A DNA stretch of 39,416 nucleotides from Croceicoccus sp. (GCA_029936705.1 JAPYSD010000002.1:1-39416); one strand, 5' to 3'; shown: positions 26,664-39,107, counted from the first letter of the stretch. The notes: generated from the letters alone by a model not told the origin. A program made the numbers and translations.

Positions 26664-28597
26664 AGCAGCGCATCCGCCTTGAAGCGGACACCGCCTTCAC
26701 ACGGCTCAAGTGCGTCCAGATATTCGAGGGTCACTTGCAGGCCCCGCTGCCCCGGCTGACCAAGGTTCCAGCATGTGCTCGGATCGACGCTGATCTCGTC
26801 CACGCTCAGGGCGAACGGCTCGCGCAAAAGCGCATAGTCGTTTCCTGGCCACCGACCGCGATCGCCAATCGCCAGCAGGGCACCATCGTCGATCCGAGAG
26901 CGGATCGCCGCCAGTACGTTGGCCTTGGACACATGCTCAGGCACGATATCGATCGAATGACTCGACCGCGTGACGATCACATTGCGCATTCCCTGCGTGA
27001 GCAGTACTTCATGCGCCAGATCCCACAGTCGCGACTCCGACAGTCCTTGTCGGGCTTCCAATGTGACCTGGTATTTTCGGTCCGATTGTATCGCGGCGCC
27101 CGCCAGTTCGGGCTGATCGCGCAGCGCTAGCGCCAACGCGGCGAGCTCATCGCACGGTTCGTCTTTGCCATCCGGCGCATTATCTTCCCCCAACGCTGCT
27201 ATTTCGGCGCCATTATAATAGCCGATCAGCACGTTTTCCCACAATGATTTAGGCAGCGCAGCCTGAAGGTCGCGCCGCACCGAGGCGCCCCGCCCCGTGG
27301 CGATCGCCAACTTGACGCCTGCGCCGAGCAGGCGATTCAATTGGCTCTTGACCTCGGGCGACACGGCATCGAACCGATGCCGCGTGTCGACCAGCGTCCC
27401 GTCATAGTCGAGCGTGATCGCCCGAAAGACAGGCCCCAACAGCCGCTGGCGGAAAGCTTCCAACGCCCCCTGCCAGCGCGCAAGGTCGCCCGCATCGGCA
27501 AGCTGCGCGGCGGAAGCGCCCGCCTTGCGATGGATTGCCGCGGCTTGCCTGGGGGTCAGGTTGGCGATGCGGGGCGCCGCGGTGCGCGGCAACGGCAGAT
27601 GATAGAGCTTGCGTCCAAATTCGGGGACGCCCGGGCGTCCCGGATCGAGGCCCCGCGCGCGCCCCGCCCAACCCGTGATCTGCAACGCCGCGATGAGCGA
27701 CGCCAGCATCGTCGCCATCGGCGATGCTGGCAGCTCAAGCCTTGCGATGGGTATCTCGGGCGGCAGCAGTGCAAGTGTGCGCTCCGCGAGATCAGCTCCA
27801 GTCGGTGAATAAAGCGCGAGTACGGCGCTAGCATCGCCCCGCTTGGCGAGCCAATGATGCCGACCATGTGCGAAGTTCCGGTAGTCCGCGATTTGCAGGT
27901 TGCCCACCGCAGCTTCGGTGAACTTGGACTCGAGGTCGATCGCCCCGATCCGGCTGTCTGCATCGTGAAGGACAATAGTCGTGCCACGCCGCCACAAATG
28001 CTCGGTCGTTAGTGCCCAGTTTTCGATCTGAGCGGACCCAGCGTCGAGCAACGGCGCTATGTTGACACGTACCGCTTCCCACTCTTCTGCAGTGCCGAGT
28101 TCAAGCAAATATGCCCGGACAAGCACAGCGATAAAGCCCAGCAAGGAATTGGTGGCGAGGAAGCCGTCCTTACCCGCTGGCGGTGGAAAAAGCAGCAGAT
28201 CAACGAAAGTGTGTCTGCGAGCAAGATCGGACAAGGGACTTTCCGAGCGACCACAGAGGATGGCGAGTTGCCGCGGCTCCTGGTTTGCCAGCCGGCGCGC
28301 TGCACCTAAAATGTCGACGTTGCTTCCGCCGGCACTCAACAACCAGTTCGCGAGCGGCGCTGCGCTTGGTTCGGTCACATCTAGCGGGGTCGCCACTACG
28401 CCCAGTTGGCGTGTAACATATTGATGCAGCTGCGCCAGCGCGTGCGCCGCCGTAAGAGAACCACCAGATCCCACTGCGCGAAGCGGCATTCCTCCGGCCG
28501 TTCTCACGGCGCGTCGCAACGCTCCAATGTCCACGTCATCAGCCCAGGCGAACGTCTCCGCAAGCCGCGCCATCTCAGCTGCATATGGCTTCGCCAT
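26660..28597 (-). CDS. SIS-HAD fusion protein
   Basis: N-terminal RAVGSGGSLTAAHALAQLHQ and KDGFLATNSLLGF (SIS-like); C-terminal FRAITLDYDGTLVDT, LAIATGRG, LLAIGDRGRWPGNDYALL (HAD motifs); RBS-like AAGGAGAG before ATG. Confidence 0.85.
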   Translation of the reverse strand: MAKPYAAEMARLAETFAWADDVDIGALRRAVRTAGGMPLRAVGSGGSLTAAHALAQLHQYVTRQLGVVATPLDVTEPSAAPLANWLLSAGGSNVDILGAARRLANQEPRQLAILCGRSESPLSDLARRHTFVDLLLFPPPAGKDGFLATNSLLGFIAVLVRAYLLELGTAEEWEAVRVNIAPLLDAGSAQIENWALTTEHLWRRGTTIVLHDADSRIGAIDLESKFTEAAVGNLQIADYRNFAHGRHHWLAKRGDASAVLALYSPTGADLAERTLALLPPEIPIARLELPASPMATMLASLIAALQITGWAGRARGLDPGRPGVPEFGRKLYHLPLPRTAAPRIANLTPRQAAAIHRKAGASAAQLADAGDLARWQGALEAFRQRLLGPVFRAITLDYDGTLVDTRHRFDAVSPEVKSQLNRLLGAGVKLAIATGRGASVRRDLQAALPKSLWENVLIGYYNGAEIAALGEDNAPDGKDEPCDELAALALALRDQPELAGAAIQSDRKYQVTLEARQGLSESRLWDLAHEVLLTQGMRNVIVTRSSHSIDIVPEHVSKANVLAAIRSRIDDGALLAIGDRGRWPGNDYALLREPFALSVDEISVDPSTCWNLGQPGQRGLQVTLEYLDALEPCEGGVRFKADALL

Positions 28598-28662
28598 AAC
28601 TCTCCTTAATCTCGACCTTCGACCATCCCATACGATGCCTGGAACATCAAGAGAACAAAAAG

Positions 28663-28800
28663 ATGCTTCGCGAATACATTATGGCTCGCCTAAAGAGCTT
28701 GCACCCAGGTCAGGTTTCAATGGCCGCAGCAGCAATTGCGGTGAAAGTGATGAACGGCAGGAATGGGCACGTGGCTACCATTTATGATAGCAGCGTCTAA
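28663..28800 (+). CDS. Possible small ORF divergent from operon
   Basis: MLREYIMARLKSLHPGQVSMAAAAIAVKVMNGRNGHVATIYDSSV*; 45 aa, no clear RBS. Confidence 0.3.
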   Translation: MLREYIMARLKSLHPGQVSMAAAAIAVKVMNGRNGHVATIYDSSV

Positions 28801-28937
28801 GGTCGGCTATTCGCACGTCGCACCCCAATACCTGCCTTTCCGGATCGTCCGACCCTGCGGTCATACGGCATCACAGAAGCGTGCAGAGCAGGGGGCCGAA
28901 ATGGGAGTTTGCTTGTAATGTTCCGCAATACACTTAC

Positions 28938-28968
28938 TTGACATGGATCTGTAATGTATGACATTACA
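28938..28968 (+). promoter_or_regulatory. Putative higBA promoter/operator
   Basis: TTGACA at 28938 and perfect palindrome TGTAATG-TATGA-CATTACA at 28950..28968. Confidence 0.55.
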
Positions 28969-28973
28969 AATCC

Positions 28974-29256
28974 ATGGAGATCGAAAGCATCGATCATAAG
29001 AACCTCCGCAAGTTCTTCACGACAGGGAAGGCGAGGGGGGATTATAGAGGTAGAGCGGCTTCGCAGAATGCTGGCCTTTATCGATGCGACGGGCTCTTTT
29101 GACGAGCTGGCCATTCCGCCGAGCTACGGTTTCCATGCGTTGACAGGAGGCCGTGATGGCTGGTTCGCGATGACAGTCACGAAGAACTGGCGGCTTGTTT
29201 TTACCAAGGTGGACGAGACGACCATCGCCCATCTCGATCTGGAGGATTATCATTGA
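28974..29256 (+). pseudogene. higB: HigB-family toxin, frameshifted
   Basis: Frame 1 MEIESIDHKNLRKFFTTGKARG, then G6 run, then frame GIIEVERLRRMLAFIDATGSFDELAIPPSYGFHALTGGRDGWFAMTVTKNWRLVFTKVDETTIAHLDLEDYH; deleting one G restores a complete HigB. Confidence 0.8.
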
Positions 29257-29558
29257 TGACTCTCAAGATGCATCGTGCGCTGGCCGTTCACCCTGGTGCT
29301 TGGCTCAAAGAAGAGATGGTCGGGCCTTACGGTATTAGCGTGACCGATCTTGCCAATCGCTTTGGCGTGTCGCGTCCGCCTCTGAGCAATCTGCTCAACG
29401 GGAAGGCCGGGCTGTCGCCCGATATGGCGATCCGGTTCGAGAAGGCCTTTGGCGTTTCGGCAGCGACCTTGTTGCGCATGCAGGCAGCCTATGATCTCGC
29501 GCGCGCCGAGGAAATGGCCGATAGCATCAAGGTCGACCGCATTCCGGAACCGGTTTAG
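29253..29558 (+). CDS. higA: HigA-family antitoxin
   Basis: HPGAWLKEEMVGPYGISVTDLANRFGVSRPPLSNLLNGKAGLSPDMAIRFEKAFGVSAATLLRMQAAYDLARAEE. Confidence 0.92.
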   Translation: MMTLKMHRALAVHPGAWLKEEMVGPYGISVTDLANRFGVSRPPLSNLLNGKAGLSPDMAIRFEKAFGVSAATLLRMQAAYDLARAEEMADSIKVDRIPEPV

Positions 29559-29776
29559 TCGGCAAAAGCGGCGCGCTGGCGTTTGAACCTCCATCATAGG
29601 GGACCGCAATGGTCCACGTTTTGTCAATTAGGCGGGAATTCGGCTAAAATCAGGCGCATTTTCAAAGGACCACGGCGCGCTGATAATATGCATTATGTAA
29701 AACCAATCTTTCCTTTTGCGTGCTGGGCGGCGGCCTCTACGCTTTCGCCAAAAAAGACGGACGCCGGACGTAGCTG

Positions 29777-30769
29777 TCAGAAATCCTCGGTATCGATCGT
29801 GCCGCGCATCGCATCGGGATAGCGGTGGCCCGAAACGCTCGCATGGCTCACGATCTCGCCGGCTTGCCTCAGCACCTCGCCGCTGATTTCAGACGCACCG
29901 GTTCCGAAATTCTCCGCCAGATGGGCAGGGTTCGTCGTGCCGGGGATCGCATGCAGATGATCGCCGCGCGAGAGTACCCATGCCAACGATAGCTGCCCGG
30001 GTGTGACCCCAGCCTCTGCCGCCAGCGCATTGAACGCACGGATCAGCTCCATGTTGCGCGGCCAGTTCGCTTCGCTGAAGCGCGGCATATTGGTGCGGAT
30101 GTCCTTGTCCTCCAGCAGCAGCGGGTCATCCAGCGCACCTGCCAGAGCACCCCGTGCCACCGGCGAAAAGGCGACGAGCGCGATGCCCAGTTCCTGCGTC
30201 GTGTCCAGCACGCCCAGTTCGACATTGCGGGTCCACGGCGAATATTCGGTCTGCACCGCCGCCATCGGATACACGCCATGCGCCTCGCGGATATGGGCGC
30301 TGCTCCATTCGGACACGCCGTAGGATCCGATCTTGCCCGCCTGAATCGCATCGGCGAGTGCGCCGACGCTGTCGGTAATGGGCACCTTGGGATCGAAGCG
30401 GTGCATGTAGAACAGGTCGATATGGTCGGTCTTCAGCCGCTTCAGGCTATCCTCGATCGACTGCGTCATCGCCGCGGGGCTGCAATCGATCCCGCGGTGC
30501 GGGCCGTCAACGACGATGCCGGTCTTGGATGCCAGCAGGAATTCATCCCGCCGGTCCATGATCGCCTCGCCGAGAATCTCTTCCGATACGCCCATCCCAT
30601 AGATATTGGCGGTGTCGAAATGGTCGTAACCCATGTCGAGCGCCTGCCGGAACAGCCGCACCGCAGCCTCACGCGGGGGCGGCGAGCCATAGGCCCAGGC
30701 CACATTCATGCAGCCAAGGCCGATGGCGTTTACATCGCGTCCGGCAAGCTGGCGCCGCATCAAGACCAT
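29777..30769 (-). CDS. Aldo/keto reductase
   Basis: AIGLGCMNVAWAYG...ALDMGYDHFDTANIYGMGVSEEILGEAI...LKRLKTDHIDLFYMHRFDP...IPGTTNPAHLAEN. Confidence 0.92.
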   Translation of the reverse strand: MVLMRRQLAGRDVNAIGLGCMNVAWAYGSPPPREAAVRLFRQALDMGYDHFDTANIYGMGVSEEILGEAIMDRRDEFLLASKTGIVVDGPHRGIDCSPAAMTQSIEDSLKRLKTDHIDLFYMHRFDPKVPITDSVGALADAIQAGKIGSYGVSEWSSAHIREAHGVYPMAAVQTEYSPWTRNVELGVLDTTQELGIALVAFSPVARGALAGALDDPLLLEDKDIRTNMPRFSEANWPRNMELIRAFNALAAEAGVTPGQLSLAWVLSRGDHLHAIPGTTNPAHLAENFGTGASEISGEVLRQAGEIVSHASVSGHRYPDAMRGTIDTEDF

Positions 30770-31719
30770 CCGTCCTGCGCTTCCAGACTGGCAGCCAGTT
30801 CGCCGATCACGCGGTAGCAATCCAGCACGTCCGAGACCGAGCTGTTGGGCTGCCGGCCCTCGCGAATGGCGGCGATGAACTCGCGGTCCTGCAATTCGAT
30901 GCCGTTCATCGACACATCTACCTTCGACACATCAATCGGCTCCTCGCGGCCGGTGACCAGATCGTCATAGCGCGCGATATAGGTGCCGGAGTCTCCGATA
31001 TAACGGAAGAAGGTGCCGAGCGGACCGTCATTGTTGAACGATAGCGCAAGGGTAAGGATCTGGCCCGCCTCGGTCTTCATCTGGATCGACATATCCATGG
31101 CGATGCCAAGCTCGGGGTGCTTTGGACCTTGCAGCACATTTGCGGCGATCACTTTCGAACCGGTCATGTACTGGAAAATGTCGATCGAATGGGCCGAGTG
31201 GTGCCACAGCAGGTGGTCCGTCCAGCTGCGCGGCTTACCCTTCGCATTCATATTTTTCCGGCGGAAGAAGAAAGTCTCGATATCCATCGCCTGGATAGTG
31301 AACTCGCCTGCATCGATCTTGTTCTTGACCCACTGGTGGCTGGGATTGAAGCGACGCGTGTGGCCGACCATGCAAACCAGGCCGGTTTCCTTGGCCTTCG
31401 CTTCTACCGCCAATGCATCGTCCCAGCTATCGGCCAGCGGGATTTCCACCTGCACATGCTTGCCCGCAGCCATGCAGGCAATGGCCTGTTCCGCGTGCAT
31501 CTGGGTGGGGGTGCAAAGGATCACGGCGTCGACATCGGGCAAAGCCAGCGCATCGGCCAGATCGGTCCCGGAATGCGGCGCGCCATATTTCGCGGCGACT
31601 TCCGCAGCATGCTCAGCCGACCGGGAAATGACCGAAACGATCTCGACGCCGTCGATATTTTTGAGGCCGTCGAGGTGCTTTTCGCCAAAGGCGCCTGCAC
31701 CGACGAGTGCGATTTTCAT
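30760..31719 (-). CDS. ligC: 4-carboxy-2-hydroxymuconate-6-semialdehyde dehydrogenase (Gfo/Idh/MocA family)
   Basis: MKIALVGAGAFGEKHLDGLKNIDGVEIVSVISRS; adjacent to ligAB. Confidence 0.92.
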   Translation of the reverse strand: MKIALVGAGAFGEKHLDGLKNIDGVEIVSVISRSAEHAAEVAAKYGAPHSGTDLADALALPDVDAVILCTPTQMHAEQAIACMAAGKHVQVEIPLADSWDDALAVEAKAKETGLVCMVGHTRRFNPSHQWVKNKIDAGEFTIQAMDIETFFFRRKNMNAKGKPRSWTDHLLWHHSAHSIDIFQYMTGSKVIAANVLQGPKHPELGIAMDMSIQMKTEAGQILTLALSFNNDGPLGTFFRYIGDSGTYIARYDDLVTGREEPIDVSKVDVSMNGIELQDREFIAAIREGRQPNSSVSDVLDCYRVIGELAASLEAQDGWS

Positions 31720-31751
31720 GGGATATTCTCCTGAATGGGTTCGCGCAGAGA

Positions 31752-33054
<1,303 letters not shown>

Positions 33055-33058
<4 letters not shown>

Positions 33059-34080
33059 AATCCGCGCTCCTTCAACAGGGCGTCGAGCTTTGGGAAAACC
33101 TTGCGCGCATTGCCCTCGAAAATGGCGGCGCGTTCCTTATCGCTGATGTCCAGAGCGTCGATATAGCGCTTGGTGTCGTCGAAATAATGGCCCGTCTGCG
33201 GGTCGATCCCACGCACCGCGCCCACCATCTCGCTGCCGAACAGGATGTTCTTGTTGCCGATCACATCGGCCAGCAGGTCGATGCCCGGCTGGTGATAGAC
33301 GCAAGTGTCGAAGAACACATTGTTCATGATATATTCGTCGAGGCTGGGCTTCTTAAGCATGTCGGCCAGACCGCGGTAGCGCCCCCAGTGATAGGGCACC
33401 GCGCCGCCGCCATGCGGGATGATGAAGCGCAGATTGGGGAAACGGCTGAACAGGTCGCCCTGCATCAGTTGCATAAAGGCGACCGTATCGGCGGCGAGAT
33501 AGAAACCGCCCGTTGCGTGCATCGCCGGATTGCAGCTGCCCGACACGTGGATCATGGCAGGCACGTCCAGCTCTTCCATCGCTTCATAGATGGGGAACCA
33601 GTATTCGTCGGTCAGCGGGGGATGTTCGAAATGGCCGCCGCCCGGATCGGGGTTCAGGTTGCAGCCGATAAAGCCCAGTTCCTCCACGCAGCGGCGCAAT
33701 TCCTTCACGCTGGCGGCCAGGTCGGACTTGGGGCTTTGCGGCAGCATGCAGACGCCTACGAAGGTTTCAGGAAAAAGCTTCGTCACGCGGTAGATCAGGT
33801 TGTTGCAGTGATAGGCCCACTCGGCGCTGACCGCCTGATCGCCGACATGATGCGCCATGGCAGATGCGCGCGGGGAAAAGATTGTGAGGTCCGCACCGCG
33901 CTCCTTGATCAGACGCAGCTGGTTGTCCTCGATCGTCTGGCGAATCTCGTCGTCCGAAATCTCGGGGTAAGGCGGCGGAGTGGTGGCGTCCTTGAAGGCT
34001 TGCTTCTGCGCCTCGCGCCATTGGTCGTGCCCCTTGGGCAGCACCGTATAATGACCGTGGCAGTCGATAATCAGGCTCAT
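33055..34080 (-). CDS. ligJ: 4-oxalomesaconate hydratase
   Basis: MSLIIDCHGHYTVLPKGHDQWREAQ...; amidohydrolase-fold; 4-bp overlap with ligA. Confidence 0.92.
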
Positions 34081-34898
34081 GCGGGTTTACTCCTCTCCGC
34101 AGGATATATCGTTTCGGCGCCCGCCAATTCGCGCTGGCGGCGCACGGTTCCATTGGTCATCACCGGCTCGACACCCATCCCCGTGAGGGTCTTGGCGCTT
34201 TCTTCCATCTCGGCGGCGCGGCGCAGTCCGTGGGTCGTCATGCGCTCCAGATTATAGGCGGCACGCTTTTCCCAGCCCCAGTCCTTCTCACTGGCGTCGA
34301 GCGAGGCGAGAACTTCGTCGACAACGTCGGCCTGAGTAGCGGCGAGCATCATTTCGGCGGTCAGCGCTTCGATCCCCTTGACCATGACGGATCGGATCAT
34401 CTTGATCGCGGAGGCGCGGCCTACTTCGTCTCCCACCCCGCGAATATTGGCAAAACCTGCGCGCGAAAGTGCCTCTGCGGCGTCCTTGGCGGCTCTTCCC
34501 GACACCAAAAGGGGCACATTCAGGCGCGCTGGATGCACCGGCGCCATCACCGCCACGTCGGCATATCGCGAGCCCGCCGCCTCGACGGCATCGGCTGCCG
34601 CGCGCTTGGTCTGCGGCGCGACCGAATTCATGTCGCAGAACAGCGCGCCATCAGCCAGCAAGGGCGCCGCCAATTTCGCGACATCGAAAGCGGCATCGGC
34701 GGTCACCAGCGACAGCACGAGAGAGGCATCCGCTAACGCATGGCCGAGACCGGGGGCGCAGCGCACGCCCAGATCTTGCATCGCGTCGGCACGGTCGGGC
34801 GCGATGTCAAAGGCGCAGGCGTCCGCATCCCATCCGGCCGCAGCCGCAAAGCCGGACCCGGCCTCTCCGAAACCGATAAGGGCGATCTTTCCGCTCAT
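34077..34898 (-). CDS. NAD(P)-binding oxidoreductase, DUF1932-type (6PGDH-like)
   Basis: KIALIGFGEAGSGFAAAAGWD; ADVAVMAPVHPARLNVPLLVSG; SAIKMIRSVMVKGIEALTAEMMLAA. Confidence 0.85.
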   Translation of the reverse strand: MSGKIALIGFGEAGSGFAAAAGWDADACAFDIAPDRADAMQDLGVRCAPGLGHALADASLVLSLVTADAAFDVAKLAAPLLADGALFCDMNSVAPQTKRAAADAVEAAGSRYADVAVMAPVHPARLNVPLLVSGRAAKDAAEALSRAGFANIRGVGDEVGRASAIKMIRSVMVKGIEALTAEMMLAATQADVVDEVLASLDASEKDWGWEKRAAYNLERMTTHGLRRAAEMEESAKTLTGMGVEPVMTNGTVRRQRELAGAETIYPAERSKPA

Positions 34899-34931
34899 GG
34901 GCGCTGTCCTGTCTCAGCAGGGCAGGACAGG

Positions 34932-34959
34932 CTAATGGATTGATTGCCAGACTCATTAG
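34932..34959. promoter_or_regulatory. Candidate LysR-type regulator site
   Basis: Inverted repeat CTAATG-N16-CATTAG upstream of the minus-strand lig operon. Confidence 0.4.
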
Positions 34960-34962
34960 ATT

Positions 34963-36111
34963 TTACGAAAGATCGAGTCGCTCTTTATCGCGCAACAAGT
35001 CCAGCATCGCCGCCTGCGGTTCGGTCGGACGCCAGCCGATGCGGGTGGTGATCCCGATCGTGCGAGTGACCGGGACCGGCGGATCGATAATGACCAACAG
35101 GCCCGCCTCAAGCTCTACACGCAGCTGGTCGGGCGACGCCATGCTCAACATGTCGCTGGCGATCAGCAATTCGCGGATCGTCAGGATCGAACCGCAAGTG
35201 ATCTTCACCTCTGGCGCGTCCAGCCGCAGCGTGGTGAACATGTCCTGCCAATAATGCCGCAAGGGCGTATCGGAACCGGGCAGCACCCACTCATGCCGCG
35301 TCAGGTCGAGCGGTTGGCAGAGTTTGCTTAGCGGATGGCCCGTGCGGCAGACCAGTCGGGGACGGTCATCGAACACCGGCTCCTGATCGAGATCCTCGAC
35401 ACCGGGACCGTCGCGCAGCGCGCCCAGCAACATATCGACCTCTCCATCGCGCAAGGGCGGCGAAAGATCGGCGTGGCTCCCCTCCAGCACCCTAACGCTG
35501 ACATCGGGATAGGCCTGCGAGAATTTGAGCAGAACCTGCGGCAACCAGCGCGAGCGGGACAGCGGCATAGCCCCGATCGTGACCAGGCCCGCCGCCTTGC
35601 CCTGCCAGCGCGCCACTTCGTCCAATCCGCTGCGCAATTCGGCCCGCGCAAGTCCGAATGCGCGGGCGCGGCGCTGACCGGCCTGCGTCAGCACGATCGT
35701 GCGCCCCCGCTTCTCGACCAGCCTTTGCCCCAATACGACCGACAGGTCCGAAACCGCCCGGTGCAGCGAAGCAGCCGCCAAGCCCGTGTCCTCTGCCGCC
35801 CCGGCATAGCCCCCAGCCCCTGCCACCGCGAGAAAGGCGCGCAACTGGGTAGAGGTGACGCGCCACGATCCGATCAGCGAAAGGGCTGCTTCGGCCCGCG
35901 CGATCAGCAATTCGGCGGGTTCGGTCGGCTTCATCCCGTCCGGCCCGCGTTCGAACAAGGCACAGCCCAGTTCACGCTCAAGCCCCGCAATCGCTTGCGT
36001 CAGCGCGGGTTGCGTCAGGTTGATCTGCCGCGCCGCCCGCGTGACGCTGCCCGAACGGGCCGTCGCCACCAGTGCGGCCATGTGGCGGATATTGGGGAAC
36101 GACCAGTCCAT
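34963..36111 (-). CDS. ligR: LysR-type regulator with tandem N-terminal HTH-like domains (LigR-like)
   Basis: IRHMAALVATARSGSVTRAARQINLTQPALTQAIAGLERELGCALFER and TSTQLRAFLAVAGAGGYAGAAEDTGLAAASLHRAVSDLSVVLGQRLVEK; position between the two lig operons. Confidence 0.85.
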   Translation of the reverse strand: MDWSFPNIRHMAALVATARSGSVTRAARQINLTQPALTQAIAGLERELGCALFERGPDGMKPTEPAELLIARAEAALSLIGSWRVTSTQLRAFLAVAGAGGYAGAAEDTGLAAASLHRAVSDLSVVLGQRLVEKRGRTIVLTQAGQRRARAFGLARAELRSGLDEVARWQGKAAGLVTIGAMPLSRSRWLPQVLLKFSQAYPDVSVRVLEGSHADLSPPLRDGEVDMLLGALRDGPGVEDLDQEPVFDDRPRLVCRTGHPLSKLCQPLDLTRHEWVLPGSDTPLRHYWQDMFTTLRLDAPEVKITCGSILTIRELLIASDMLSMASPDQLRVELEAGLLVIIDPPVPVTRTIGITTRIGWRPTEPQAAMLDLLRDKERLDLS

Positions 36112-36215
36112 CCATTGACGATTAGCATTAATTTATCTCCTGCGCCAAATTCGGATTGGCCCGTTTCGCTTCCGCGCGCGCATGACGCGGTGCAATTCGA
36201 AGAGGAGATCGTGGC

Positions 36216-36889
36216 ATGGGCGGCATCGTCGTGCAGAATATCGAACGCGCCCCGCGCGACATCATCGACGGACTGGCCGAATGCGGCGTCGCGACCGTGC
36301 ACGAGGCGCAGGGCGGCACGGGCCTGCTCGCCAGCTATATGCGCCCGATCTATGCAGGGGCCCGCATCGCGGGCAGCGCCGTTACGATCAGCGCGGCGCC
36401 GGGCGACAACTGGATGGTCCATGTCGCCATCGAACAGCTTCGGGAAAGCGACATCCTGCTGCTCGCCCCCACCTCGCCCTGCGAGGATGGCTATTTCGGT
36501 GACCTTCTCGCCACCAGTGCGCAGGCGCGCGGCTGCCGCGGCCTCGTCATCGATGCGGGCGTGCGCGACGTGAAGGACCTGACCGAGATGAACTTTCCCG
36601 TCTGGTCCAAGGCGGTTTTCGCGCAAGGCACGGTGAAAAACACGCTGGGCAGCGTGAACGTGCCGGTAGTCTGCGCGGGCGCGGCGGTGAACGCGGGCGA
36701 TGTAATCGTGGCCGATGACGATGGCGTGGTCTGCGTACGCCGCGAAAAGGCCGCCGAAGTGCTGGCCGCCGCCCGCGCGCGCGAAGCGAACGAAGCGGAG
36801 AAGCGTGAGAAGCTGGCCTCGGGCGTGCTCGGCCTCGATATGTACAAGATGCGCGAACGGCTGGAAAAGGAAGGGCTAAAGTACGTTTG

Positions 36890-36890
<1 letters not shown>
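36216..36890 (+). CDS. ligK: 4-carboxy-4-hydroxy-2-oxoadipate aldolase
   Basis: RraA-like: [60 protein letters not shown]. Confidence 0.94.
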
Positions 36891-38834
<1,944 letters not shown>

Positions 38835-38841
38835 CCGCCCC

Positions 38842-39000
38842 TCAGACCGGCAGTCCGATGTAGTTTTCCGCGATCGAGGTCTGCGCCGCGCGGCTCATCT
38901 TGACATTCGCCAGGTCAACTCCCGACCCGTCCGCCTTCACGCGCGGCGATACGTTGTAGTCAATTACACGCTTTATCGGGACTAGCGCTTTCGTTTTCAT
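38842..39000 (-). pseudogene. N-terminal remnant of electron transfer flavoprotein beta subunit fused to an unrelated tail
   Basis: [36 protein letters not shown] matches EtfB N-terminus; continues [16 protein letters not shown] instead of the EtfB body. Confidence 0.75.
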
Positions 39001-39107
39001 AACGGGATTTTCCCTTACCTCCATCAATGCGCATAGTCACCAAACCATCGCGCCCTTCAATACGAGAACATCTTGAAAATGGCTTATCATCAGTCAATTG
39101 GCCGTTT

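Noticed and set aside
28954-29256. ORF-track N-terminus MYDITNPWRSKASIIRTSASSSRQGRRGG for the HigB toxin
   Set aside because: Wrong frame upstream of the G6 tract; true HigB N-terminus is in another frame
33187-34257. 356-aa plus-strand ORF over ligJ
   Set aside because: Antisense to a clearly identified lig gene
35335-36573. 412-aa plus-strand ORF over ligR and ligK
   Set aside because: Out-of-frame or antisense to both genes; arginine-rich composition of a spurious frame
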